Positions 1 to 11,622 of a stretch of DNA of 64,000 nucleotides are shown piece by piece (the stretch's first letter is position 1; each line of letters opens with the position of its first letter). Under the pieces are notes generated by a model. That model saw nothing but the letters and a program-made list of their open reading frames with translations, did not search any database and was not told where the DNA came from. The stretch lies in contig JAULJL010000002.1 in NCBI GenBank assembly GCA_030761205.1, positions 22,485,010 to 22,549,009 of the forward strand, written 5' to 3'. The DNA is from Fremontodendron californicum (Eukaryota > Streptophyta > Magnoliopsida > Malvales > Malvaceae). The position numbers and the translations under genes are program-made.

Positions 1-1
1 C

Positions 2-658
2 ATAAGATGGTATAGAAATGAAGGTCGGCCTTTCGTTTGTCCACCGTCGATGCACGAGGATGTTAGGAGTATGCCATTTACCGGACAAACTTCAGCTCCA
101 GTCCCTCCGACACAGGATATGGATGCTCCTAGACCTCGCCGACAACGTGGGCGAACGCGTCAACCGACCTCATCGGAGTTCACAGCACCGAGGATGTCAT
201 TTGATCATCCTGAACCTGAACGGGATCATGGAGTACCATCCAGCCATCGTTATTCCGTAAGTCACCCCGGATATGACGTTGATGAGTGTTACCGACCATC
301 ACCGCCAAGAACGAGGTTAGATGACCAGCTCCCCGTCCTAAGTCCAAGTTCAGCATATTTAACATCCATGTATCAGTTTGGAACCCCTTCGTCAGCATTT
401 GATGCTACATCATTTATGGGTGCATCTAGTAGTCAGGTTCCCGTTATGGGTGAACTAGGTGTTGGCTCATCCAGTAGTGGGTTTCAAATTTTTGATACGG
501 ATGAAACGACTGATGACATACAACCGGAACCAGTGGCGGTTATAGCAAGAGGTCGTGGTGGACCGCGAATACGTGCCACTGACGAGGTTGAACGACGGGT
601 GCAACCACCACGCACTAGAAGAGCTCGACACTGTTGCTCTACACCACGCAATAATTAG
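2..658 (+). CDS. C-terminal part of a putative plant-mobile-domain (MAIN-like) protein, 5' partial
   Basis: The frame is open from the window edge to a TAG stop at 656-658, so the start is off the window. The first residues read IRWYRNEGRPFV, which resembles the Y/I-R-W-Y segment that closes the plant mobile domain of MAIN-like proteins. The remaining 190 or so residues are low-complexity, rich in Pro, Ser and Arg, with the basic stretch PRPRRQRGRTRQP and an Arg-rich tail, as in the disordered tails of that family. Such domains occur both in host proteins and in mobile elements, so this may be a transposon-derived gene. The family call rests on a short motif and composition; only the open frame itself is certain. 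It faces the receptor kinase exon on the other strand. Confidence 0.45.
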   Translation: MRWYRNEGRPFVCPPSMHEDVRSMPFTGQTSAPVPPTQDMDAPRPRRQRGRTRQPTSSEFTAPRMSFDHPEPERDHGVPSSHRYSVSHPGYDVDECYRPSPPRTRLDDQLPVLSPSSAYLTSMYQFGTPSSAFDATSFMGASSSQVPVMGELGVGSSSSGFQIFDTDETTDDIQPEPVAVIARGRGGPRIRATDEVERRVQPPRTRRARHCCSTPRNN

Positions 659-1442
659 AATAATTGTAATGTGTTTTAAATTTCTAATATAAATTTATAT
701 GTTTTGCATTTCATGTTATTTATTTTAAATTTGTTCGGAAATTAATTGTTATATTTTATTTTAATTTATATCTTAATGTTGTTATTTAATTTTAATATAA
801 TAATCCAAATTACATGATAAGTTGCTTTTCTTTTTTTTTTTCATTTTAATTTAATTTTCTTTTTAAATTTTAATAAGAAATAAAATTTTAATCATAAATT
901 AAATTAAAATTATTTTATCAAATATCTAGTTTTAAACTGTAACAATATATACTATTATTAAAAACAATGATTAAATTGATGTTATGAGTTAATCGAATAC
1001 CAACTCAAAAAAACTAATCAAATTAAAAAAATTATTTTACGATACCAACTTAAAAATAACTTCTTTATTTAAAAAAGTGACTCGATAAATTTCTTTAAAA
1101 TTTTTTTTTTTACATTTTACATCATTAAATTATTTTTGATATAAATTAAATTTTCTTTTTTATAATATTACAAAATTATAAAAAATAAAATTTTTGATAT
1201 AAAATTTTAATAAAAAATATAATATTTTTTTTAAATTTTAATAAGAAATATATTTTTATTTTTATAAAATTGTAATAATAAATTAAATTACATTTTTAAT
1301 ATATATTTTTAAAAAATAAATAACCAAACCTATAAAAAAAATATTTTAATTTAATTTATAATTTTTAAAAATAAATTTATCAAATTAAATTAAATTTTTG
1401 TTTAAATTTTAATTTTTGTTTATTAATTAAAAAAAAATTATA
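659..1442. other. AT-rich non-coding DNA
   Basis: This stretch is dominated by A/T runs such as repeated TAAATTAAATTT. No open frame of note, RNA gene or recognisable transposon end was seen. In the kinase gene's orientation it lies downstream of the exon 1 splice donor and would be intron if exon 2 is further away. Confidence 0.6.
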
Positions 1443-1675
1443 CATGAAGGGAAATCGCCACCCCCCATGGCGATTTCCCTTCATGATTTTAGCAAAATTT
1501 GCTAAAAATACCAAGCGAAATCGTCATGGGGGGTGGCGATTTCCCTTGGTATTTTTTTGAAAATTTGCAAAAAACACCAAGAGAAATCGCCATCCCCATG
1601 GCGATTTCCCTTGGTGTTTTTTACAAATTTTCAAAAAAAAACCAAGGGAAATCGCCATGGGGGATGGCGATTTCC
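1443..1675. repeat. Cluster of four hairpins sharing the core GGGAAATCGCCA
   Basis: Four inverted repeats follow each other. The first has perfect 18-bp arms at 1443-1460 and 1468-1485 around a 7-base loop. The second has about 20-bp arms (1507-1526 and about 1534-1553) with two mismatches. The third has 22-bp arms at 1571-1592 and 1599-1620 with one mismatch. The fourth has at least 12-bp arms within about 1641-1675. Every arm contains GGGAAATCGCCA or its complement, so the 12-mer occurs about eight times in alternating orientation. The loops are C or G runs containing CATGG. The cluster sits in the presumed intron of the receptor kinase and supplies the spurious C-terminus of the read-through frame. 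Confidence 0.85.
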
Positions 1676-1868
1676 CAGCTAGAAAAAAAATAACCGTATT
1701 TTGGGAAATAATCTAAAACCAACGGTAATTTCGTAATTTTTTTTTTGTTGCTATATTGTAATAAAAAAACCCTTTTTCTTAGCACCCAAACCATAATAAA
1801 AAAAAAAAATGAATAACAAAAAAACATAAACAACCAATTCATCAGAAAAGAGAAAAAGAAGACCTGAA

Positions 1869-1874
1869 ACTTAC
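1869..1874 (-). other. Splice donor GTAAGT at the end of kinase exon 1
   Basis: The minus strand reads CATG|GTAAGT here, a full consensus plant 5' splice site in phase 1. It splits the Gly codon after LLH, matching the position at which subfamily III LRR kinases commonly have an intron. Reading through it adds about 80 residues of Phe-rich sequence ending in the hairpin repeats, which supports splicing rather than read-through. Confidence 0.8.
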
Positions 1875-3219
1875 CATGAAGTAGAAAAAACAAGCTGCCA
1901 TTGGGTATGTAGTCGTAGACCAACAACTTCTCTTCCCTGGCAAAATAGTAAGCCTTCAAGCTAACCAGATTGGGATGCCTCAACCTTCCCAAAACTTCCA
2001 TTTGTTGCTCAAACTTTTTCTTCCCACCCACGTTAGCATCTTTCAATCTCTTTACAGCCATCACATTTCCATCATCCAAAACCGCTTTATAAGCTGTCCC
2101 GAACCCACCTTTTCCCAACATCTCAGCCGAAGCTCTCAACAAATCCTCTAGCTCAAACGTCTTAACCCCTTCGAAAAACACCATTCTTCCCCTCTCGAAA
2201 CCTGGCTGTGCTGGATATGGACTCGAAGAATAAACAATCTTCTCTCCTTCTAGAATCTTGGAGCCCTTCCCGTCTCTCATTTTGGCTACGTAGCTTCGCC
2301 AGAAGTAACAGTAAAGCAAGAGAGAAACTAAAGCGAGAACCAAAACATCGCCTAAAATGATTGCTATTAAAGCCAATGGGCTTATTTTGGATGCACTATG
2401 TCGTTGAGAATTTGGGGTTTTGTTGGGGTTTCCAGTGGCAGGCAACGAGCTTGGGGATGAAGCTACAACAGTTGGGTTTCGACCCGGCATTAACGGCGAC
2501 GCCAATGCTCCGTCGGATCCGGGTTTTGTCGGGTCACTCTCAATGCTCTTACATTTCTTCATCGGGGCTCCGCAAAGAGCTGCATTTGAACCAAAAGCCG
2601 ATTGTGGGAAACTCGACAAAGACTCGGGTATTTGACCAGAAAGCATGTTACCAGAAACGTTAAAGTCCTGGAGATTCGGGAGATTTAAACTGGAAACTGG
2701 TCCAGAAATCTGATTCTCCTCAAGCCTGAGCGTTAAAAGATGAGTCAAACGGTTGACCGTAACGGGAATCTCACCGGTGAAGTTGTTAAACGACAGATCA
2801 AGACGGTACAACCGAAATAGCGACTGAACCGAAGCTTGGAACTCACCGTTGAACTCGTTGTGGGATAAAAAGAGGAGCTTGAGAGCAGTGAGGTTGGAGA
2901 GGCTGGGAACCGGGCCAGAAAGGCGGTTTTGTTTGAGACTGAGGACACGGAGTTGGGTGAGTGAAGTGAGGGGTTCGAAGGAGCCGATTAAGTCGAGGTT
3001 TTCCAGTACGAGTCGAGAGACTCGGTTTTGGAGACAGGTGACTCCGTTCCAGGTGCATAGGTCAGTGGTTGAGTTCCACGAAGTTAGCTTGTTGGCTTTG
3101 TCTGAAGCTGATTTGAAGTCCATTAATGGTTTCAAATCAGGGTTAGGAATAGCTTGGACCAGAAAGAAGAAAAGAAAAGAGAGTAAACAATGTGGGACAA
3201 AGAAACTAGGTTTCGCCAT
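1875..3219 (-). CDS. LRR receptor-like kinase (subfamily III, At1g68400-like), exon 1 only
   Basis: Exon 1 encodes 448 residues plus one base. Residues 1-23 form a signal peptide. An LRR N-cap with a WNGVTC motif (57-62) is followed by about five leucine-rich repeats to residue 215, then a Ser/Pro linker and a membrane helix near 279-303. The kinase begins near 360 with the loop GKGGFGTAY (369-377), the ATP-binding lysine K390 in MAVKRLK and the helix-C glutamate near E408. The exon stops at LLH plus one base of the following Gly codon, where the consensus donor GTAAGT starts. Subfamily III receptor kinases typically carry an intron just after an LHG motif in the kinase domain. The catalytic HRD and DFG parts belong to exon 2, which I cannot find in the 1.87 kb left in the window. 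The gene is either interrupted by a long intron or truncated. These proteins act at the plasma membrane; the ligand is unknown. Confidence 0.88.
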
Positions 3220-3966
3220 TTTTTGCTCTGCCAGAAGCAGAGAGAATGGGGAAGTGAAAAAGGTTTTTCTTTCAAGCTTAGTGTTGACCGAGGGTTATTC
3301 CTAGTACTTGTAAAGAAGAGGTTAGAAGAGGGTGAGAGTGTGATTAATGGGAAAAAATGAAGGGTTTATTGGTATTAAAAGTTGTAACTGCCCTTTTCTG
3401 GTTGATTGAAATGGATTGATCGAGCTGAATGAGTTGAAAAGCTTGCAACGTGACGTACTGCGAGGAAAATCTATGAGTATTCCTGTTTAATTTTTGATAA
3501 GATTTATATTTGTTTAATTTTTATTTATATATTGTGAATGTGAAATTAAATTTTGAGTAAATTAAAAATATATAATTATTATTGGATTTGTTGAAAGTAA
3601 AAAATTTGAATCGTTAAATATATATATATAAAATAATATTTTTGATCGATATAATATAAATATTGAATTGATTTAAAATTTTATGCGTATAACGAATATG
3701 ATTATATTACTAAATTTAACAGTCAATTTATTAAAATATCAATATACACAATTATAAAATATATAAAATTAATTAATTTTACACTAATATAAATTAATCT
3801 TGCTCTATATCTAATTTTATTATTTGTTATAATAATTAATAAAAAAAATTTATTAACAATACCCTTCTACATTTCAAATGTTTATACTTTATATACCATT
3901 CTTTTATATAATAAATATAATTTATTTATAATAAATAAGTTAAAATTAATTTTTTTTAATGAATAC
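3220..3966 (-). promoter_or_regulatory. Upstream region of the receptor kinase gene
   Basis: These 747 bases separate the kinase ATG from the Copia insertion. The first 250 are of mixed composition and may hold the 5' UTR and promoter; the rest, about 3480-3966, is very AT-rich. No convincing TATA box was found. The Copia element begins at 3967, so any promoter sequence beyond that point is now some 23 kb away, at 26993. Confidence 0.4.
3962..3966. repeat. Target-site duplication AATAC, left copy
   Basis: AATAC immediately before the Copia element is matched exactly by AATAC at 26988-26992 immediately after it. A perfect 5-bp duplication is what LTR retrotransposon integrases produce, and it fixes both element ends. 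Confidence 0.9.
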
Positions 3967-5150
3967 TGTTAGCTTTGTGGTGATTAAATTAAGAGGGGGT
4001 GAATTGATTTCTTAAAAATAATTGCGGAATTAAAGCACAAATATTAATATTGAGAAATTTAAATAATAAACTCAATATGGCAAGTAAATATGCAAATAAA
4101 TAAAGAGAGTAAGGAAAGAAAATCAAACACAAGTAATTTATAGAGGTTCGGCCTCGTGCCTATGTCCTCTCCCTTAACCTCACTTGCCAAGGAATACCCA
4201 ATTCACTAACTTGAATTGCTACCTTTTCTAGGACAAGGTATAACCTTTACAATCCTTATCTTTTATGTAGGTTTAGATAGAAACCTTTCCCCCTATCTTT
4301 TCAAGGCTTAGATAGAACCTCTCTATCTTTAAGGCTAAAGTAGAAATCTCTCATTTTACAAAGGATTTTGTGTAAACAAGATGAACCTCTAGTAGGCTAG
4401 GTGTTACAAGATTAAGTTCAACAAATAGAGACTATACAATGGTGCTTTTACAAAAGAATACAATAAATATTAAAAAGATTTAGCTTAGAACAAAGAAAAC
4501 TACTTGAAAGCTTAAGAGAGATGAAATATATGGCTTTGATCTTTCTCTCTTGGTGTCTCTTACTCTTGGAAGTGTTGAAGAGTCCCTTTAATACCTTGGA
4601 TATGATTTATGACCGTTTGGAATTGATTGGGATGGAAAAGAGCCGTTTGAGCCTCAAAAATCGAACTTGAAAAACTGCCCAACAGGCATGGGATCGATCC
4701 CTTACATGAGGGGATTGATCCCCTACTTGTTCCAACTCAAAATATGACCGTTGGAGGCCATGGGATCGATCCTCACCTTGGAGGGATCGATCCCCTACTG
4801 TCCTCCAAAGCTCAAAACGCTACTGACTCTTATGGGATCGATCCGGGAGAAATTTTTCACCATGGGATCAATCCCTTACTATAGGGGATCGATCCCCTCT
4901 TCATTAAAAGTTTTATTTTCTTTTGAAGAGAGGTTAATTTGTCTCAAAAATATTTTAAACATATACGTATATTTAAGAAGATGTATTTTTGAGAAAATTA
5001 AGGAGTTTAAAGTATTTTAACATTTTCCAAAATATTTTCAGAATGATTCAACGAAAAATGCTAAATTGAAAATAATTAATCTTAAGCTGATTAAGCTTAA
5101 GAGTTTGTCATTTCAAAATTAAGATCAATTCAAAGCTAATATAGCTAACA
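3967..5150 (-). repeat. Copia 3' LTR
   Basis: This 1184-bp repeat matches 25797-26987 along its length with scattered substitutions and small indels. On the plus strand it opens with TGTTAGC and closes with GCTAACA, a 7-bp terminal inverted repeat. It contains a cluster of GGATCGATCC palindromes near 4690-4900. The polypurine tract adjoins at 5151, which makes this the 3' LTR. Confidence 0.93.
4690..4900. repeat. Seven GGATCGATCC-type palindromes in the Copia LTR
   Basis: Palindromes of the form GGGATCGATCCC occur seven times in about 210 bp; five have the perfect 10-bp core and two have one change (GGATTGATCC, GGATCAATCC). The other LTR has the same set between about 26520 and 26735, and three more lie in the internal region at 6992-7042. 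Short weak frames translate them as repeated GIDP or GSIP, which I take as incidental. Confidence 0.85.
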
Positions 5151-5165
5151 AGCTCCCCCTTTTTG
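5151..5165 (-). other. Copia polypurine tract
   Basis: On the sense (minus) strand the bases read CAAAAAGGGGGAGCT directly before the LTR. This is a standard polypurine tract for priming plus-strand DNA synthesis and confirms the minus orientation. Confidence 0.88.
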
Positions 5166-8100
5166 TTATGACAAACTTAAGATAAATTTGCTTGTAAAAA
5201 CTCCCCCTTAATTAAAGAGATAAAGATTTTCAATAAAACCCTCCCTTAATAAAAGCATTCATTTCAACTTTGCAAAAACAAGCAAGGAACAAACAAGGAC
5301 ACTTTCAATCCACAATATCCAAAAGCATTAAACACAAACATCCAACACAATTCATATTCATAAGATAGAAACATTTAAGCACATATGAAAACTCTCCCAC
5401 TTTTTGTTTTTCATCTAGTTCTTCTTTTTTTTTTTGTTTATTTAAAGCAAATTTTGTCCATATTAAACTTCTCCCCCTTTTTGTTATATCAAAAAGAAGA
5501 TCAATTCAAAGTTAAGGACAATGCAACAAGTTCAATATCATTTGTTAAAAGTATACAATGAAGTTCGATCAAGAGTTTAATAGTTTCAAGTATTCATTTG
5601 AAATTGTTTAAGCACAAAGTCTCAAGATCAAGAGTAATAAAAAATGTCAATTGATATTAAAACAAATACCAGTTGTTATCTTTATGCATAATACTCATAA
5701 TTAAACAATCATACATATGAAAGTCATTTAAGCACATACAAAAAAAATTCTCATATATATGAAAAATATAAGCTCACTTATGAAATAGACATGAATACCA
5801 ATTGAGCAATTAAGAAGTAAACCATCATAACAATTGTTATTACTAATTGTTAGTAGAACAATATACCAATTATTAATATTTTCATGTCAATTGTTACCAC
5901 AAAAGGATAAAAATATAGCAATATGCCCAAGTCAAATATATGCAATCATGGAAGCACAAGGTGGTATATTAATTGTTGTTAAAAGAGATGGTTTAACTCA
6001 ATCAATAAACATGCATAAGAATATAAAGACATAAGATTATTAACCATGAGTCAAGTCTATTCAAAGTTTAAGAAATAACAAGATGTTCAACTCATAGACA
6101 TGTTCAAATATTCATACAAAGCAAACTTTTCAAGCATACATGACATAGAGAGATAGACACCAAGTGTCATTCAATTCATGTATGTTATCAAACTTAATAC
6201 CAATAGATATGAGCTTTGTATAGCATAGGATTAGTATTTACCTCCATTCTTACCAAGCTTTGTTGATATGCTCATTTGACTTTGAATCCTTCATACCAAA
6301 TGTTTGAGCAATTCCTTGATGTACTAGGCTTGATTTTGATGAAGATGGCATGCTTTGTTTGCTTGTATTCGAAATGCAAGTGTAGTTTTTCCACTAAGAT
6401 AAGCTTTATCACCATTTACCTTGCATAGACTTAGAGAAATTCTTGGAAAATATATTAGTTAGTGGCACCAAGATACCAAATGTTATCAAAGTATATTCAT
6501 TAAGCTCAAAATGATACCAACTGTTAATAAATAAAGTTCATTAAATACAAATGATATCAATTTTAAGAAATATTATTCAATTTAAAACCATTAAAGCATT
6601 TAACCAATTTTTTTTTTAAGCATATAAGGTCAAGCTAAGACAATAATCACATAAGCATATATCTTGACCAAAGCAATAGATGAATCAACAATAAATGTAT
6701 TTCATTTAAGATCAAGGAGTTCATTATGCACAATTTTACAAGCATAAGTCAAGGATTTAATCTTGAAATACCAGTAAAGCACAAAGAGTCAATATATATC
6801 AAGATTCTTTCCATAATCATGCCATTTGATTTGTAAAATTATTCATCAAGAGTGAATTCATACATATAAGCACATGATGATTCAAGAAATAATGTCAATC
6901 ATGATTGGAAAATCATAAAATTGAAGCATTTAGAGCAAGATCTTATTAAAAATGAAACAAAATAACATTTTTGGCCCAAAACTGGCTTAGGGGATCGATC
7001 CTCTACAAGAGGGATCGATCCTCTTTGAATGAGGGATCGATCCTTCCTCTGTTTTCCAGCAAAAATCAATGCAATTTTGTAATTTTCTGATTTTTGATAC
7101 CAAATAAGGATGTGTGATGTTTTTAATCAAAAATAAAACTTGTAACAAGTTAAAAACATCATTTGAGACTTGTAAGAACATAAAGTTTGAATCAAAACAA
7201 CTTTTAAAACAAGTTTGGCATGATTTTGCAATTAGTTCAACAATGCCCTTAAACAAGTAAGCAACTTAGTTGGAATGAAGATTAAGCAATGAAACCACTT
7301 CTAACAAGATTAAAATATGCATATAGACATGATAAAAGCACAAATATTCAACAAATGCATATATTTCAAATTTTCAAAGTTCTAAATTCTATTTATGCAA
7401 TGAATGGTACATAATGCATCCTTAAAGTATCAAACATGGGATTTTTCATTCAAAAAGACACTTACATAAGTTCATAAGCATATTCAATGTTCATCAAACT
7501 TGTTCAAGTCATTTAAACATGTTCATATAAGCACATTTCATAAGTAAACTCTATAATCCTCATATAAGCAAAATAATCATATAGCATTCAAAAGGTATAA
7601 AGTTTGTTGAAACATGTTCATGGCACCAAAATCACTCAAGATAGTTTATTTATACACAACATGATAGAATAGATCAATCAAAGCTTAATATATTTAAGAT
7701 TTTGATTTTTTGGTACCTAAAAACCCCATTTTTGGTTGGAAAAGGCCTTGAAAAATAGTCAAAACTTGCTAATCTCATTTTTAACCAACTTGAAACTTTT
7801 CAACAAGTTTCAAAGGATAAAATAAAATTGTTCAAGTGATCATTTGGCCTTAGAAACAAGGAAATCAAAAAGTCAACTCTTGAAACCCCATATTTCCTTG
7901 AAAATGCTACTAGAATGGGCAAAATATTAGGAAAACATTTTATCTCTTTAAACCATTTATAAAGGTTTTATGTCACAATTTAAAAATGTCCAAAGTTTTT
8001 ATGCCCATAATTGCTCAAAAGCAATATTTTTCTTTGTAAGCTCTATAAATCATCCAAAACTTGCATTTAACACTTCAAGAATTAAGAACATTGCAAGTTA

Positions 8101-8829
8101 CTCAATTTTATTTGTTTAAGCAAGTTTAAAAGAATGAACTTAAGATAATCAAAGGAATTTTGCACTTAATAACTTGCCAAAACACAATTTGACTCTTTTA
8201 GGCTCAAGTTTGTAAAAGTAATTTTCAAAATAAACTCGAATTCTCAAAATCATTAAACTTTGAATGCTCCCCTAAACATGTGCATAAATACAACTTAATC
8301 ATTCATGCATTTATTCATCGAAGCACAAATCATAATTTCTCAAAGCATGATACCATCAAAATCAAACATTTATAGGTCATGCTTAAGCTAATGCTCATAA
8401 AATAAGTGTATCTCAAGAAATATTAAGTCAAGTTCACTAAGCTTGAGAATATACTTATATTTACATAATCAAGCATTCAAGATCAAAGATAATAGCATGT
8501 TCAAGATTATACAATTTAAAACATGTATAATATTAAACATTTGCATAATCAAGATTTATCAATGAAGCATTTCAAGAGCAAATAACATATTCAATTAGGC
8601 TCATACTTAGTTCAAGATGCATCTCAAAACATGTATCTTCATTAAAATACTTTGCATCAACAAGATAAATCAATGAAGTTCAAAAGAAATAATTAAACAT
8701 GAATAGGCAACCAATCTTCTCATCCAAAAAGCTTTAGGCTTCGAGGTTACCCATATTCCATTTGTGTGTGAAGAGCATTCAATCAAAGCACTTTGTTCCT
8801 AATTTCTCTAGCACACCTACAAGAGATAC
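5166..8829 (-). other. Non-coding internal region of the Copia element
   Basis: About 3.6 kb of AT-rich sequence in which no pol motif can be read on either strand in any frame. Near 8640-8829 the minus strand reads like a decayed continuation of gag or its 3' UTR. Three further GGATCGATCC palindromes lie at 6992-7001, 7012-7021 and 7033-7042. Short frames at 5834-6034 and 6987-7256 have no family resemblance. Confidence 0.7.
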
Positions 8830-9596
8830 TCATATGGATTTTGGTACCCAAATTGCTTTGGGTCCTTGCAAGTTAGTCACCAAATCTTTTGTTCCTTTAG
8901 GAACCCATACTTGCCTAAATCTATATGGAATTTTTCTCTTAATAGGACAAGTAGGTGTAGTATGACCATGATAATCACAATAAGCACATTTTGTCATTTT
9001 GGAGTGTAAAGATTTTTCAAAAACTAATTGTTTTTCAAATTTCAAATTTTCAAGTTTCATTTTTAAATCAAAGTTCTCTTTTTTCCAATTTTGCAATTTT
9101 CTCATTGGAAGCATTAAAATTATTTTCAAATCTTTATTTTGATTTTCTAAGTCAATCTTTGTTTTCAACAAAAAATCATTTTCAACATTAAACTTTGAAA
9201 TCATTTTCATGTATTTCAAATTCATTTCTTCAAATTCTATGGCTAACTCATCAAATGCATCTTGCAAACATCAAATGTATAAGAATTTGAATCACAAGAG
9301 TTAGAGGTTACCTTGGGCTCTTCAAGAGCCATGAAGCATAAGTTGGGCATTTCATCATCATTTGAGTCATAATCATCATCCGAAGTGTCACTTCCACTCC
9401 ATGTGGCTATCATTGCTTTCTTCTTAACCTTTTGATTATTCCATAAAAGACAATCATACTTGACATGGCCTGGTTTCTTGCACACATAGCACACAACTTG
9501 ATCTACCTTTTCATTTTGAGATCTTTTGCCCTTGTTCATCTTGATGAACTTCTTGAACCTCTTGGAAAACATGGCCATCTCTTCATCTTCACCATC

Positions 9597-9628
<32 letters not shown>

Positions 9629-9763
9629 TCTCTCTTTATTTGATGGTTGATTTTAAGGCAACACTGTCCTTCTTTGGTTGCTCTTGTCCATGCTTCATCT
9701 TCATTTCATAAGTGAGGAGAGAACCAATAAGTTCATCCAATGAGAGAAAGTTGAGATCCTTGG
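8830..9763 (-). pseudogene. Copia gag, C-terminal half (two zinc knuckles), broken
   Basis: This continues the gag that starts at 25668. From 9758 downward the frame resumes with DLNFLSLDELIGSLLTYEM, the typical end of the UBN2-type Copia gag domain. A TAA stop follows, then a poly-Asp tract encoded by a CAT microsatellite (about 9598-9628). The first knuckle is CYVCKKPGHVKYDC (C-x2-C-x4-H-x4-C). After a frameshift near 9265 comes a coiled-coil-like stretch, a second knuckle CAYCDYHGHTTPTC, and a tail with two copies of the WVPK motif usual in plant Copia gag. The stop and frameshift make it a pseudogene. Gag would form the retrotransposon particle and bind its RNA. Confidence 0.85.
9759..9763. 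repeat. Target-site duplication CTTGG of the nested element, left copy
   Basis: CTTGG here matches CTTGG at 25069-25073. Removing one copy together with 9764-25068 restores an uninterrupted gag reading frame across the junction, which independently confirms the insertion point. Confidence 0.92.
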
Positions 9764-10980
9764 TGTCGCAACCTAAAAAAATAACGAGTCTCATCGCAAG
9801 ACTTTATTATTCGTTAAGCGTGACATTAAAAAAAACCGAGGAAAAGTCGACTTAATTCCTCTAGAAAAATGAAGGTTTTGAAAATGACCTTAAAAAAGAC
9901 ATGGAGTCGCCACCAATCTTTTTTAGCTAGGTGTGATCGGCCACCTATTAAAACCGGTTTTATAAAATATTTTAAAAATTAATTAAAACATTTTAAAAAC
10001 CAATTTCAAGTCTGCGTTTTAAAACCAGAGAAATCAAAGAAGCGGGTTCGGGAGTCGGTTACGTGCGGGGAAGGATTAGCACCCCCACAACGCCCGTATA
10101 AATCGGTACCTTATTAATCATGTATTATCTCAAGTCTCGGTAAAGATTGGTTTTAAATTTAGTATTTCAAGTTAATCCCCAATTTAAAGAAAAATAATTC
10201 AATTTTTATTTGAAAATGATTCGGAATTTATAAATTCAAAATTTTCCTATATTCCCCAACAAACGTGGCAAAATATAGAAATTTTTATTAGTTTTGAAAA
10301 AACTTTCCGAATCATTCTCTTTTTTTTTTGAAAGAAAGATATTCCTTTATTAATGATAATTGATGATATTCCCTCCAGCAAACCCGGTAGAGAACTCATG
10401 AATTATTTTAACTCGGGAATATCTTTATTTTTTATTGAAAAATCATTATCCTTTTGAAAACATTTTAAAAGATATGAATATGTATATGCATGACATAAAT
10501 AAAATGACATAGCAAAATCTAAATAATATAATGCAACCTAAATGACATGGCAAACATGAATGATATGGCATATAATTTAAATGACATGGAATAAAATAAT
10601 GCTATCATATAATATGCATGAAAATAAAAATGCAATGCATGAAATGTATTTTTTCCTTTAATTAAGGAAATCCGTATATCTAAAAAGATATCCGGCTACC
10701 TTAGGAAAATATGTCAAATTAAATATTCTAAAACCAAAATACTTTGTGATTGTTTGAAAACAATTTTGAAAAGCTTGAATTAACAATAAAAACTGGGCTA
10801 AAAATTTTTAAATGGCTCTAATTTCCTAAGTTTAAAAAATCCGGACTTGACTACCCTTAGCCCGGGACTTGAAAAACCATTTTTAGAGTTTAAAAGGCTT
10901 AGAAATCACCCTAAGTCAGTAGCTAACCCTCCTAATCAGCCCACTCTAAGTAGATTAACCAAAACAGAAAATTGGTTTTT

Positions 10981-11622
10981 CTTTAAATTCAATTCTGACT
11001 CCATTGTCCAGTTTTAATCCATGATTTTTTATCCTATTTTGAAAAATTCCAAAAATTCTAAAAAAAATACTGGAGACTCAGGACATGTAAAACTATACGA
11101 GAAAAAATCGGCTTAATTTTTTGATCAAAGATGAATTCCCAGAAAAACCAGAGATGTACGAGTTTTTGGAGGAGAAAAAAACTGCTTTGTTTTTCTTTAA
11201 ATTCAATTCTGACTCCACTGTCCAGTTTTAATCCACGATTTTTTATCCTATTTTGAAAAATTCCACAAATTCTAAAAAAAATACTGGAGACTCAGGACAT
11301 GTAAAACTATACGAGAAAAAATCGGCTTAATTTTTTGATCAAAGATGAATTCCCAGAAAAACCAGAGATGTACAAGTTTTTGGAGGAGAAAAAAACTACT
11401 TTGTTTTTCTTTAAATTCAATTCTGACTCCACTGTCCAGTTTTAATCCACGATTTTTATCCTATTTTTAAAAATTCCAAAAATTCTAAAAAAAATACTGG
11501 AGACTCAGGACATGTAAAACTACACGAGGAAAAATTTTCTTAATTTTGTGATCAAAGATGAATTCCCAGAAAAATCAGAGATGTACGAGTTTTTTTGAAA
11601 AAAACTGAAAAAAACTGCTTTG
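10981..11622. repeat. 214-bp unit in three tandem copies within the LTR
   Basis: Copies begin at 10981, 11195 and 11409, each opening CTTTAAATTCAATTCTGACT. The third copy is the most diverged. The same triplication is in the other LTR from 21616, so it arose before insertion. The related LTR at 54177-59890 has a single copy near 55700-55920. Confidence 0.85.

Noticed and set aside
1621..1874. Extension of the kinase frame by about 80 residues past GTAAGT
   Set aside because: The extension is Phe-rich, ends in hairpin repeat sequence and has no kinase motif; a consensus splice donor explains the end of the exon.
2849..3304. 151-codon frame antisense to the receptor kinase
   Set aside because: It is a shadow of the kinase exon's codon pattern with no recognisable domain.
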